Shown here one piece after another: positions 8,636 to 18,571 of a DNA stretch of 64,000 nucleotides. The stretch spans positions 62,001-126,000 of the forward strand of contig NZ_NIHC01000001.1 in NCBI RefSeq assembly GCF_002806945.1, written 5' to 3'. How positions within the stretch are numbered: position 1 is the stretch's first letter; each line of letters starts with the position of its first letter. The notes below the pieces were generated by a model. That model searched no databases, had not been told where the DNA came from, and worked only from the letters and a program-made list of their open reading frames with translations. This stretch comes from Marinobacter salexigens. GTDB taxonomy: Bacteria > Pseudomonadota > Gammaproteobacteria > Pseudomonadales > Oleiphilaceae. The translations under genes and the position numbers were made by a program.

Positions 8636-9097
8636 TTAGACCCCGAATTCGCTGGCGAGAGACTCCAGGTAATCCAGATTGGGAATCCACGCGGTTTCGC
8701 CGTCAACATCAACCAGCATAAGGTCTGCTGGCCCATTTTCGGCATCAATTTGTTTGATCTGATCTTGCGTAATTCGAACCTGGCTTGGAATGCCTTGGGT
8801 GATCAGGGCGGTGAAGCGAAGATGTTTGCGGTTGTCGCTGATGCCGTTGAGCACCACAATCCGGCCACGGTTTTCACCAGGTACGGACAGGGTTCCGCCA
8901 TTGGCTACGTCGTAGGATATGACAGGCAGGGTCAGCCCACGCCACTCCAGGCTGCCTGCCAGCCAGTCTGGTGCACCAGTGCGAGCCTCATTGCTCACGT
9001 AGTCCACCACTTCGGCAATGGAAACGTTAGGCAGTAACAGTTGCCGTCCACTCACGGGAATCATGACGCAAGAGAGGGTTTGGCTATTTTCATTCAT
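8636..9097 (-). CDS. chpC: CheW-like protein ChpC
   Basis: A 153-residue CheW-domain protein (CVMIPVSGRQLLLPNVSIAEVVDY, GSLEWRGLTLPVISYD, FTALITQGIPSQVRI). In P. aeruginosa, ChpC is the second CheW-like adaptor of the Pil-Chp pathway and links receptors to ChpA. The ATG at 9097 has a TGAGGAC ribosome site in the 11-bp gap after chpB. It is the last chp gene here; chpD and chpE do not follow. Confidence 0.85.
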   Translation of the reverse strand: MNENSQTLSCVMIPVSGRQLLLPNVSIAEVVDYVSNEARTGAPDWLAGSLEWRGLTLPVISYDVANGGTLSVPGENRGRIVVLNGISDNRKHLRFTALITQGIPSQVRITQDQIKQIDAENGPADLMLVDVDGETAWIPNLDYLESLASEFGV

Positions 9098-9108
9098 TGC
9101 TTGTGTCC

Positions 9109-10161
9109 TCAGGCAGAGCCCCGTTTCTGCCGGCTTTTCAGCAGGCAAGATTCTTCGATGGTTTTGACCAATTCCCGGGCTAATTGCTCGGGCGTACCGC
9201 AGAAACTGGTGCAGCCCGTGGCGGCGACGGAATCCGGCATTGAGCTGTTGCCACAGCTGCTGCTCTCCTGAACCCAGATCCGGCTACCATAGGCTTTGAG
9301 CAAAGGTGCAGCAATTGCCCCATCATTGCCCATGCCGGAAAACAGGATTGCATGGCAGTGGGAGCCGTAGTGGTCTGCAGTATTCAGCAATACCTGGTCA
9401 ATAGACGGGCTATAGAGTCCCGGCCAGGGTGTATTTTGTTCGGTCAGCACGCCGGTAGTGTCAAACGCCCATTCGTGCTCAATCGGCATCAAAACGACAT
9501 CGCCGTTCTTTATTCTGTAGTTTTCTTCTGCATGCTGCAGTTTGTAATGGGCATGGCGGCCAAGTACCCGGGTGAGCACCTCGGTAAAATTGCCGTCAAT
9601 GTGCTGGGCGTACACAAAGCCCACTGGCAGGCCCGGTGGCAGGCTGTCCAGGAATGCCTTCACAGCGGCTGGGCCGCCCAAGGATGCGCACAGCACCCAG
9701 ATGTCCTTTGCCACGGAACCCGGGGCCGCAGGGGTTAGCCACTGCGGAAGCTCAGACGATGCCGGGCCTTCCGGAAGCTGTACTTCAAGCTCTTCGATAC
9801 TGGCTTTGGAATCGAGCTTTGAAAGATCCCCCAGCTGCTGTTCCAGCTTGCCCAGTAGCCTGCGCTCCCAGCGAAAATAGTCAGTGCTTCCGGCTCCGGG
9901 TGCCTGATCCAATCCAAACAAAACCGGCACTTCAGTGTTGTCCAGAAGATAGTCAAGCAGCGCTGGGTGATCTGCCTCGTCTTCCAGGCTAACCAGCCAG
10001 AGCCCGGCTTCCGGGAATTCAGGGTGGCCCTGCAAGCGTTCCGGGTCACCGGAGAAGCAGACCTCAAGGCCAAACTTGGCGGCGGCGGCCTGCAGCCTGT
10101 GTCGCTGCAGTACAACGTCCGACACTATCCCAACCTGAGCTCGACCGTTTTGGCCGGCCAT
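9109..10161 (-). CDS. chpB: Chemotaxis methylesterase ChpB
   Basis: A 350-residue CheB-type protein. The N-terminal 130 residues are a degenerate receiver-like domain; the C-terminal methylesterase carries the catalytic triad in CASLGGPAAV (Ser), VYAQHIDGNF (His) and FSGMGNDGA (Asp). It should remove methyl groups from the receptor PilJ, opposing PilK. The chpA stop and chpB ATG overlap as TGATG, so translation is coupled. A GTG directly before the ATG is a possible alternative start. Confidence 0.93.
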   Translation of the reverse strand: MAGQNGRAQVGIVSDVVLQRHRLQAAAAKFGLEVCFSGDPERLQGHPEFPEAGLWLVSLEDEADHPALLDYLLDNTEVPVLFGLDQAPGAGSTDYFRWERRLLGKLEQQLGDLSKLDSKASIEELEVQLPEGPASSELPQWLTPAAPGSVAKDIWVLCASLGGPAAVKAFLDSLPPGLPVGFVYAQHIDGNFTEVLTRVLGRHAHYKLQHAEENYRIKNGDVVLMPIEHEWAFDTTGVLTEQNTPWPGLYSPSIDQVLLNTADHYGSHCHAILFSGMGNDGAIAAPLLKAYGSRIWVQESSSCGNSSMPDSVAATGCTSFCGTPEQLARELVKTIEESCLLKSRQKRGSA

Positions 10162-13100
10162 CACTGCTTACCGGTTAGCCGTTCGATAGTCTTCAGCAAG
10201 TCGGTCTCCTGGAATGGCTTGCCGAGGTACTCGTTCACGCCAATGGCCAGCGCCCGCTCCCGGTGCTTTTCGCCGGTTCGGGAGGTGATCATGCAAATTG
10301 GCATATCCCGCAGATTGTCATCGTGGCGCACGAAGCTGGCCACCTCAAAGCCATCCATGCGCGGCATCTCAATATCCAGCAGCATGATGTCCGGCTTGTG
10401 ATCCTGCAGTTGCGCCACGGCATCCAGGCCATCTTTCGCGGTGATAACCTCCATGCCATTGCGCTCCAGCAGGCGCGAGGTAACCTTGCGCACGGTAACC
10501 GAATCGTCCACCACCATAACAACTGTGGCACGCTCTTCGTAGCGGGCAGATTCCCGCACCTTCTCCAGATCGGCCAGGCGCTGGCGCTCAGACAATATGT
10601 CGGAACGGATCATGGCGGGCAGGTCGAGAATCACCACCACGTTGCCATCACCAAGAATGGTGGCTCCGGATACACCGCGAACGGTGCCGAACTGCGGGCC
10701 GAGAGACTTAACCACGATTTCGCGGCTGCCCATCAGGTTGTCCACCTGCAGGGCCATGGGTTGCTCGGCACCACGCACCAGAATGACCGGCAGCGGCAGG
10801 GCCTGACCCTGAAGTTTGGGATGGTGATCACTGTTCAGCAGACTGCCAAGGTATTGCAAGCGGTATTCCTGGCCCGCGTATTCGTACATGGGCGCATCCG
10901 GCTTGTAGTACTCCTCAAGCTCGTAGGTACTGACCCGCACGATACCTTCAATGGTGTTGAGCGGGATTGCGTAGAAGTCTTCACCTGTGGCGACCATCAA
11001 GGCCCGGTTGACCGAAACGGTAAACGGCAACCTGACAGTAAATACCGTGCCACGGCCCACCTGGGATTCGATATCCAGGCTACCGCCGAGCTGTTTGATT
11101 TCACTGGCAACGACGTCCATGCCAACGCCACGGCCAGAAATCTGGGTAACGTTCTGTGCCGTCGAGAATCCGGGCTGTACGATAAACTGCAGTATCTCGC
11201 GCTCGGAGAGGACTTCATCCTCCCGCAAGAGTCCTTGGCGAATGGCTTTTTCCCGGATTACAGCGGAAGGGATTCCTGCGCCGTCGTCTACCATGCGAAG
11301 TACCACGTCGCCGCCTTCGCGAGCCAGAGACAAGGTGACTTCACCCGTTTCCGCCTTGCCGTTCTTCTTGCGGTCGGTCGGGGTTTCAATGCCGTGGTCA
11401 ATGGCGTTACGCAGCATGTGCTCAAGCGGCGCAATCATCCGCTCCAGTATGGTGCGATCCATTTCCCCTTCAGCATTGCGCACATCAAAGTCGACCTTTT
11501 TGCCCAGCTCACCACTGATCTGGCGAACAATGCGGCGCAGGCGTGGCACCATGGATGAAAACGGAATCATTCGGGTCTTCATCAGACCTTCCTGGAGTTC
11601 CGTATTGATGCGCGACTGCTGAACCAGCAGGGTTTCTGTGTCCCGCACTCGGTCAGTCAATGTTTCGCGCAGGTCTGCAAGGTCTGAAGACGATTCTGTC
11701 AGAGCCCGGGACAACTGCTGGATCGATGAATAGCGATCCATTTCCAGTGGGTCGAAGTCGTCTCCGTAGTCTGGGCCGTGCTCTTTTTCAGCACTGAACA
11801 GGATCTGCGCTTCGGTTTCGATTTCCATCCGGCGCAGCTGTTCCCGCAGACGCTCGATGGTTGCGGCCATTTCATCCAGAGTATGGCTGAAGTCACTGCT
11901 TTGCTGCTCTAGCCGGCCACGGGTAATACTGGTTTCACCGGCCAGGTTAACCAAATCGTCCAACAAAGGTGCAGAAACCCGAATGGTTTCCTGTGCGGCA
12001 CGCTGAGTATCCACCGCGCGCTTGGAAGCCTTTGCCCGGGCAGGCTTGGGCGTGGGCTCTGCAGGTGCTTCTGTCTTTGCGAACGCTTTTTCTTCCGGTG
12101 CTGTTTCGATTGCCAGCGCAACTTCTGCTGTACCGGATTCATAGTGTTCGCGTATGTCGGCAACCAGCGTAGCAATGCCGTCGTGATCTTCGGTAATGGC
12201 TTGCCACTGAGTGTCATCAGGTGCCTGGCTGCCCAGATCAATCAGGTGTGCTTCAAAGGAGTGAGCCTTGTCACCCAGCTGCGTGAGCTGGGATAAACGG
12301 GCGCCGCCTTTGAGCGTGTGTAGTGCCCGTTGTGCCTCCTGGTTGAAATGGGTATTGGAAGGATCTTTGCGCCAGTCAGCAATCAGGTGCTCCAGCTGAT
12401 CCATGATCTCGCCAGCTTCTTCCAGGAAGATTTCGAGAATTTCCGGATCAATAGCAGCCTGGTCGGCAACTGCAGTTTCTTCCGGTGTAGCATCGAAACT
12501 GCCGGAATCCAGGGTCTGGGCACTGCTGAAGGACATCAGAAGGTCCGGGTCTGCAGCTGGCTCTGTACCGAGCGCCAGCTCACTGAGCATGGACCCCAGG
12601 TCGTCAAGGCCGCGGGTGCTCAGAGCCAGTAGCAACTTCTGATTGCCGGGGGTTGATGCCAGCGCATCAAGGGCGCCCGCCCAGGCTTCTGCCAGCTCTG
12701 CAATGGGGTCAACATCTGACAGTCTTGCTCCACCCTTGAGAGTGTGTAGCTCCTGTTGCAGCTGCGCAACACCGTGCATTGCCTGAGCATCTTCTCGCCA
12801 CTGATCGAGGCACTCGCTGATGGCGTCGTGGATTTCCTGACCTTCATCGAGGAATATGCTAGTGATATCGCCGTCATCGCTGGTGTCAGCTGACGAGATC
12901 TCAGGCGGTGGTGTCGGAATATCAAACTCTGCTGGCTCTGCTTCGGCCTCTGCAGGCGCTGATTCACCGCTGAGGATCGCCTCAACCTGATCCACCAGCT
13001 CACTGGCGGGAGGGCAGGGTTTTTCGGTAGCAACCTGCTCAACCATCTGCGCCAGCCGGTCGTGGCAGGCAAACAACAGGTCGTTCATGGTGTCGCTGGC

Positions 13101-16100
13101 CTCAAGCTGGCCTTCAGCTACTTTTTCGAACAGATCCTCGAGTACGTGTGTCAGGTCGCCAATGGCGTCAACCCCGGCCATGCGTGCGCCGCCTTTCAGG
13201 GTATGGACATCCCGCTGCAGCTCTGCTGCTACCGAGCGGTTCGACGGATCCTCACTCCAGGTGTGCAAGGCGCTGCCTGTAGAGTTGATCAGGTCGTAGG
13301 CTTCCTCAAGGAAGATGCCGGTAAGCTCCGGGTCCATATGCGAGAGATCGGTTCCCAGCTCACCTGCGACCGGCTCTTCAGCTTCGTCAACCTCCAACAC
13401 CGGTGGCAGGTCAGCGTTGAACTCGGTGATTTCCGGCTCATGGGGTACAGCGATATCGGCAGCTGATTGCGAGCTGCCCGTGCTGTCCACATAAGCATGG
13501 ATTTCGCTGATCAGATCCGGTGCCGGGCGCGGCGGCTCCTTGGCTTCGAGATTATCTACCATACCCGCAAGCCGATCATGGCAGCGGAAAAGCAGGTCGG
13601 ACAGGTCTTCGTGGACAGAAAGGCGGTTCTCAGTCAGCCCTTCAAAGAGGGTTTCAAGCTCATGGGCCAGATCACCCACCGTCGAAATTTCGGCAAGGCG
13701 CGCCCCCCCCTTCAGGGTATGAAGATCCCGCTGCAGCAGACGGAGAATGTCCATATTAGCTGGCGCTTCGCTCCAGCTTTGCAGAGCGTCGGCGGAGCTG
13801 TCGATGAGTTCCCGGGCTTCTTCGAGGAAGATTTCCGCAAGCTCGTCATCCATTTCGCTGTGAGAGGCTTCAGGATCAGCCTGGCCAGCTGCAGGCAGAA
13901 GCTGGTCGGCGGGGGGCGAAGCCTTTGCACCAGGCTCGCCGGTAGCTGAGGCTTCAAGCTCGTCCATGTCGAAGCTGAGATCAATTTCTTCGAGGTCTTC
14001 TGTAAACGCCTGGTCGAAGTCGCTTGTCACGTCGGGCTCAAGCAAGAACTGGGAAAGGGCTTCAAGCTCAGCCACGACCTCCTCGCCAGACTCTGTGGCA
14101 AGCCCTGCTGCGACCTGATCCATCATGTTGATCAGGTGCTCATGGGCAGTTCGCAGGGATGAGAAGAGCAGCTCGTCTGCTGCCTCTGGCCGGCTTGCTG
14201 CGGCAACATAGACTTCGTGTAGTGCTCCGGACAAGGCGGCGACATCGGGCAGCCCGGCGTCCGACGCTGCAAGAGTCAGCTGCGCCAGCTCAATCTTGAG
14301 GCGCTGGAGCGAGCCTTGGTCTTGAGGGTCTTCTGCCCATTGAGAAAGAATCAGGTCGGCATCCAGAACAACATCAAGCCCCTCACTCAGGAACAGCTGT
14401 ACCAGCTGAGACGGTGCTGGCTGTTCGCCGTCACGGCTGGTGTTTTCGATGTAGGAACGCAGCCTGTCGTTGGAAATCTGCTCAAGCTTTTCGAGAAATT
14501 CTTCTGTGCTGGGTATTGAAGCCTGAGGCTCCTGGCGTATCTGTGCTAGCCCCTGCGTCAGGAAATCACAAGCGGTTGCAATCAGCGATAGCACATCGCG
14601 GTCGGCGCGCAGGTTTTGGGCGCGGGATTCCTTTATGAATCGCTCAAGCGGGGCAATGACTGCAGCGATTGGCGCTATACCCGCTGTATGGGCGCTCCCT
14701 TTCAGGGTATGGAGGGCCCGCGACAGATCGTCTGTATAGGATACGCTGATCTTGTCGCCTGCAGACGCCAAAAACTCTTTGAGGGTTTGCAGGTGAGTTT
14801 CGGTTTCGCTTTCGAAGATGTCCAGTAACACAGGATCAACATCATCATCCTCACCGTAATCAACCTCCGGCAGTTCGATGGTGATAGCGTCATGTGCAGC
14901 GCTGCTGTCCGGTGTCGGTATTACGCTGGCATCGGGGATGTCCCCATTGGCCAGGGCATTGGCACGGGCTTCCAGGTTTGAAGGGTCGATGGAAGGGGGC
15001 TGTTGTTTCTCAAAATCACTGACCAGAGCAGGGAGAATACCGGTGGCTTCGTTCAGCAGGCTGGCTATGTCATCGTTCATGAATGTGCTGCCGTCGATTA
15101 CGCGGTTCAGCATATTCTCTATAGACCATGCCAGCTCACCGACAACGAGGGCGCCGACCATGCGGCCACTACCTTTGAGCGTATGGAATGCACGGCGAAC
15201 TTCAGAAAGCGCGCTGCGGTCATCATGCTGACGCAGCAGCATGGGCAGATACTCGCGGATGGTTTCCAGGACCTCACCCGCTTCCTCGATAAAGATCTCG
15301 AGGATTTCGTCGTCAATCAGGTCGCCCGGCTGTTCATCGACGGTCGCCATTTCTGGCTCAGGAGTGCTTTCAGCTTCAGGTTTCATCCCTTCGTGGCCAG
15401 TTTCCGGAACTGGAGCCTGTTCGCTGTCGCTGCGGCGGGTTGTTGCCATGGCTTCGCCGCGCTCAACCAGCTCTGCAACGTCGGCGGGAGGCTGGCCGTC
15501 ACGGAACGATTGAATCAGTGAAGGAATGAGCGCATTTGCTTCATCGATAAAAGAGAAGAGTTCATCGTTTGGTTTGATGCTCTGATCGATAACCCGGTTC
15601 AGCAGGTTTTCGACAGACCAAGCCAGTTCACCGAGGTTGGTGGCGCCAACCAAACGGCCGCTGCCTTTGAGAGTGTGGTATGCGCGGCGGACTTCAGTCA
15701 GTGCCGGGCGATCGTCGTGGTTTTGGCGTAGGCGCGGGTAGACTTCGGTAATGGTTCCCAGAACCTCTTCGGCTTCTTCCACAAAAATATCGAGAATCTC
15801 GTCATCCAGAAGCTCTTCGTCCGAGGCTTTGGCCGCAGCGCTTCCGATGTTGGGCGCCGCCTCTTCCTGGGCCATCGGTTCAACTATCGGGACTCCGTCT
15901 TTTGCGGAATCAGTGCACCATGTTGGCTCTTCACCCACCGGGAACCCCAGGCTGGCAAGGCTTTCTTCAGCGATACGAAGAATGTCTTCGTTATCACTGA
16001 TGCCTTCCGCCAGTCGCTCCAGGTAGTACTCAATGCTGGTAATGGCGTCGGCAAGGGTATCCAGCTGCTTCCAGTCAGGAACATGCTTGTCGCTGAGCAG

Positions 16101-17633
16101 AACATCTGCGATGTAGCGTTCAGAGGAGGCCAGCATGTTGGCGACGCGTTCCAGTGGAATCAGGCTGAGACCACCCCGGATACTGTGAAGCAGTCCGGGT
16201 ACATGTTCGATCTCGCGGATGTCCCACTGGGAGGCAATAAAGTTGATGACAGCCGACTTTACCTGCTCAAGAGTGTTGCGGGACTCTCTCAAAAGGGCAC
16301 TGCTCGCTTCGCCAAGTTCGCGGGAGCCTTGGTGCGAAGGGAGATTGTCAGCGCTGCTTCCGGAGGGTTCCTGGTGCCGGTCGCTATCCAGGCCTGCCAG
16401 ACTGGCTTCCACGTAAAGCAGAGCCCCGGCGATGTCCATCAGAGTGCCGTCATCTACGGGCTCTCCTTGGGTGCTGAGTTTTTCAATCAGTTCGGCTTGT
16501 TCGGTTATTGCCTTGCGGGGAATGCCCAAACCAATCACTGCAAGGGTGTTCCCCACCTGTGCCAGGCCGGGAAGCAGGTCTCCCAGTTCGGTGTTCTGAC
16601 GAAACTCTGAGCGTACAAACAGGTCCAGTTGGTCCTTCAGCTTGGCAAGTTCTTCGTTTAGCGCACTGACAACCGAATGTATGGCTTCGCGGCCAGGGCC
16701 GGAGACCCGGTTCCGGGCTGCATCCACATCGTCTTCGGAAGGCAGGGCGTCCTCGAGCTGATAGCGGTTGCGAAGATCCTTTACGTTTTCAGACTCCACA
16801 TCCCGGGCCCGTGCAACGTAATAGAGAAGATGCTTTAACAAGGCATCGGGCGCAGGCTGTGCGAGGATATCGGCGTGTTCGTCGGTAAGGCGGCGGATCT
16901 CGGAATCCAGATCCCGAAGCAGGGACTTTACCGCCGCATTGACCGGATTAGCCCTGGCCTGAAGTGTTTCCACAAAGGCGGCGGCGGCTTTCCAAAGCTC
17001 GCCTCGAGGGGTTTTCTGGCACAGGCGGGTCAGTCGGTGAATGACTTTTTGCAGATAAACAAACTGGGCATCCAGGTCTTCTTCGCGAATGATGCCGGCA
17101 AGGGCAAACTGGTACATCTGGCGAAGTTTACGGATATGCCCAAGTACTTTCGGGTCCTGCAGGCGTTGCGACACAATGTCTGCAACCTGCATGCGCGACG
17201 GACCAAGGTCGGGCTTGAACAGTGAGGTGTCTGAGAGAAGGGAGTCACCCCGAGCTGCCCGCAGATCGTTCAACAGGGGTAGCAGTACCATTGGGAAGTC
17301 ATCCTGGCTATTGTCCAGGTGTTCCAGATACTGAGGAAGCTGCAGGATGGCCTGCATCAGAACATTAACGGCTTCGTCCACGCTGGTAACGCTGTTATCC
17401 AGCACCGCCTGGGTAAGCTTTTCCATTTCTTCGGTCAGCAGGGCTGCCCCGTAAAGCTCAACCATCTGCAGGGTGCCATGCACCTGATGGAGATAATTCA
17501 GGCAGAAACGCAGGCGCGCCGTGTCTTCACGGTTTTCGACGTATGCTTCCAGCGCATGCTGACCTTGGGTCAGCGTGTCCTGTATCTCGCCCCGAACCCA
17601 GTCGAGGGCGATGCTGTCATGGTGATTGCCCAT
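10161..17633 (-). CDS. chpA: Hybrid chemosensory histidine kinase ChpA
   Basis: A 2490-residue CheA-type hub kinase of the Pil-Chp system controlling type IV pilus motility and cAMP. Domains in order: a FimL-like N-terminal region (1-600) with a degenerate serine site in LLHSIRGGLSLIP near 480; seven Hpt domains whose HTLKG motifs place phospho-His near residues 653, 815, 974, 1304, 1477, 1629 and 1771; an Hpt-like segment near 1130-1200 without the His; a linker rich in Ala and Lys; a CheA dimerisation region (VNLAGETSITRGRLE); the ATPase (HMLRNAIDHGIE, DDGAGIP, GRGVGMDVV); a CheW domain; and a C-terminal receiver with phospho-Asp in LLDIEMPRMDG near 2420. Overall size matches P. aeruginosa ChpA (about 2480 residues). 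Confidence 0.96.
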   Translation of the reverse strand: MGNHHDSIALDWVRGEIQDTLTQGQHALEAYVENREDTARLRFCLNYLHQVHGTLQMVELYGAALLTEEMEKLTQAVLDNSVTSVDEAVNVLMQAILQLPQYLEHLDNSQDDFPMVLLPLLNDLRAARGDSLLSDTSLFKPDLGPSRMQVADIVSQRLQDPKVLGHIRKLRQMYQFALAGIIREEDLDAQFVYLQKVIHRLTRLCQKTPRGELWKAAAAFVETLQARANPVNAAVKSLLRDLDSEIRRLTDEHADILAQPAPDALLKHLLYYVARARDVESENVKDLRNRYQLEDALPSEDDVDAARNRVSGPGREAIHSVVSALNEELAKLKDQLDLFVRSEFRQNTELGDLLPGLAQVGNTLAVIGLGIPRKAITEQAELIEKLSTQGEPVDDGTLMDIAGALLYVEASLAGLDSDRHQEPSGSSADNLPSHQGSRELGEASSALLRESRNTLEQVKSAVINFIASQWDIREIEHVPGLLHSIRGGLSLIPLERVANMLASSERYIADVLLSDKHVPDWKQLDTLADAITSIEYYLERLAEGISDNEDILRIAEESLASLGFPVGEEPTWCTDSAKDGVPIVEPMAQEEAAPNIGSAAAKASDEELLDDEILDIFVEEAEEVLGTITEVYPRLRQNHDDRPALTEVRRAYHTLKGSGRLVGATNLGELAWSVENLLNRVIDQSIKPNDELFSFIDEANALIPSLIQSFRDGQPPADVAELVERGEAMATTRRSDSEQAPVPETGHEGMKPEAESTPEPEMATVDEQPGDLIDDEILEIFIEEAGEVLETIREYLPMLLRQHDDRSALSEVRRAFHTLKGSGRMVGALVVGELAWSIENMLNRVIDGSTFMNDDIASLLNEATGILPALVSDFEKQQPPSIDPSNLEARANALANGDIPDASVIPTPDSSAAHDAITIELPEVDYGEDDDVDPVLLDIFESETETHLQTLKEFLASAGDKISVSYTDDLSRALHTLKGSAHTAGIAPIAAVIAPLERFIKESRAQNLRADRDVLSLIATACDFLTQGLAQIRQEPQASIPSTEEFLEKLEQISNDRLRSYIENTSRDGEQPAPSQLVQLFLSEGLDVVLDADLILSQWAEDPQDQGSLQRLKIELAQLTLAASDAGLPDVAALSGALHEVYVAAASRPEAADELLFSSLRTAHEHLINMMDQVAAGLATESGEEVVAELEALSQFLLEPDVTSDFDQAFTEDLEEIDLSFDMDELEASATGEPGAKASPPADQLLPAAGQADPEASHSEMDDELAEIFLEEARELIDSSADALQSWSEAPANMDILRLLQRDLHTLKGGARLAEISTVGDLAHELETLFEGLTENRLSVHEDLSDLLFRCHDRLAGMVDNLEAKEPPRPAPDLISEIHAYVDSTGSSQSAADIAVPHEPEITEFNADLPPVLEVDEAEEPVAGELGTDLSHMDPELTGIFLEEAYDLINSTGSALHTWSEDPSNRSVAAELQRDVHTLKGGARMAGVDAIGDLTHVLEDLFEKVAEGQLEASDTMNDLLFACHDRLAQMVEQVATEKPCPPASELVDQVEAILSGESAPAEAEAEPAEFDIPTPPPEISSADTSDDGDITSIFLDEGQEIHDAISECLDQWREDAQAMHGVAQLQQELHTLKGGARLSDVDPIAELAEAWAGALDALASTPGNQKLLLALSTRGLDDLGSMLSELALGTEPAADPDLLMSFSSAQTLDSGSFDATPEETAVADQAAIDPEILEIFLEEAGEIMDQLEHLIADWRKDPSNTHFNQEAQRALHTLKGGARLSQLTQLGDKAHSFEAHLIDLGSQAPDDTQWQAITEDHDGIATLVADIREHYESGTAEVALAIETAPEEKAFAKTEAPAEPTPKPARAKASKRAVDTQRAAQETIRVSAPLLDDLVNLAGETSITRGRLEQQSSDFSHTLDEMAATIERLREQLRRMEIETEAQILFSAEKEHGPDYGDDFDPLEMDRYSSIQQLSRALTESSSDLADLRETLTDRVRDTETLLVQQSRINTELQEGLMKTRMIPFSSMVPRLRRIVRQISGELGKKVDFDVRNAEGEMDRTILERMIAPLEHMLRNAIDHGIETPTDRKKNGKAETGEVTLSLAREGGDVVLRMVDDGAGIPSAVIREKAIRQGLLREDEVLSEREILQFIVQPGFSTAQNVTQISGRGVGMDVVASEIKQLGGSLDIESQVGRGTVFTVRLPFTVSVNRALMVATGEDFYAIPLNTIEGIVRVSTYELEEYYKPDAPMYEYAGQEYRLQYLGSLLNSDHHPKLQGQALPLPVILVRGAEQPMALQVDNLMGSREIVVKSLGPQFGTVRGVSGATILGDGNVVVILDLPAMIRSDILSERQRLADLEKVRESARYEERATVVMVVDDSVTVRKVTSRLLERNGMEVITAKDGLDAVAQLQDHKPDIMLLDIEMPRMDGFEVASFVRHDDNLRDMPICMITSRTGEKHRERALAIGVNEYLGKPFQETDLLKTIERLTGKQ

Positions 17634-17644
17634 AACCTCTCCGG

Positions 17645-18544
17645 TTATTCTTCGTCAGTCTGGCGCTTTATCCACGCCAGTACATGTTCCGAGGGTACTT
17701 TTTGCAGGCCTGGGGGCTGCCAGTCGGTCAGCTCTCCCTGGCCCAGAACCAGTAGTCCCCCGGGCGCCAGCCGCTCTGCAAGACGCCTGACAATGTCCCG
17801 TCTGCGCCAGCGACGGAAATAAATCAGCAAATTCTGGCAGAAAATAATATTCATTCCGTGCATGGGAGCTCTATCCAGATCCAGCACATTCAGTCTGGTA
17901 AAGCAGACCCGCTCCCGAATGCTCTCAACAATTTCAACGGTGTTCCGCTCGGCCGGGCGGAAATACCGGGTTTTCATATGTTCTTCCATGCCCTGCAGTT
18001 TGCGGGCACTGAACTGGCCCGTCCGGGCCTTCTCGATAACCGGTGTGCTGATGTCTGAACCGGTTACGCCATAGAGCGGCTGCAGCCCCAGTTGAGTCAT
18101 ACACTCATTCAGCACCATGGCTAGGGTGTAAGGCTCCTCACCGGATGAGCAACCGACGCTCCAGGCTTCAATGGGGCGCTTTCGGAACTGCTCCCTTGGC
18201 CGGGTGAGAACATAATCAGCGACTAGCCGGAAGGCGTCAGGGTCCCTGAAAAAGCGGGTTTCCTGCACCGTAAGCCGGTCAACCAGTGTTGACCACTCCC
18301 GTATGGCGTCCGGCCCCGAGACAATTGTTTCGTAGTAGGCCTGATAGTTGCTGCAGTCTATTTCCCGCATCCGGATAGCCAGGTTGGTTACCAGAAACGA
18401 GCGGCGCTCTGCAGGCAGTGTCATGCCGGTACGGTGTTCCAGCAGCGCCTGCCACTGGCTGAACTGCGCCTCGTCCATTTCCGGAAGACGGCGCAGACAC
18501 CAGGTGCTTTGGGCAGGTGACGGACTGTTGTGAAGTTCAGACAT
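17645..18544 (-). CDS. pilK: Chemotaxis methyltransferase PilK
   Basis: A 299-residue CheR-type enzyme that should methylate glutamates of PilJ using S-adenosylmethionine. Motifs are LTVQETRFFRDPDAF, the SAM-binding WSVGCSSGEEPYTLAM, VTGSDISTPVIEKAR, and IIFCQNLLIYF. The gap to chpA is 11 bp and to pilJ 27 bp, consistent with one operon. Confidence 0.94.
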   Translation of the reverse strand: MSELHNSPSPAQSTWCLRRLPEMDEAQFSQWQALLEHRTGMTLPAERRSFLVTNLAIRMREIDCSNYQAYYETIVSGPDAIREWSTLVDRLTVQETRFFRDPDAFRLVADYVLTRPREQFRKRPIEAWSVGCSSGEEPYTLAMVLNECMTQLGLQPLYGVTGSDISTPVIEKARTGQFSARKLQGMEEHMKTRYFRPAERNTVEIVESIRERVCFTRLNVLDLDRAPMHGMNIIFCQNLLIYFRRWRRRDIVRRLAERLAPGGLLVLGQGELTDWQPPGLQKVPSEHVLAWIKRQTDEE

Positions 18545-18571
18545 ATACCGCCATTAGCCTCGGACTGTGAC

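Noticed and set aside
12900..15400. Repeated blocks on the DNA level in chpA as possible tandem repeats or recombination sites
   Set aside because: They encode successive Hpt domains; similarity is at protein level and explained by domain duplication.
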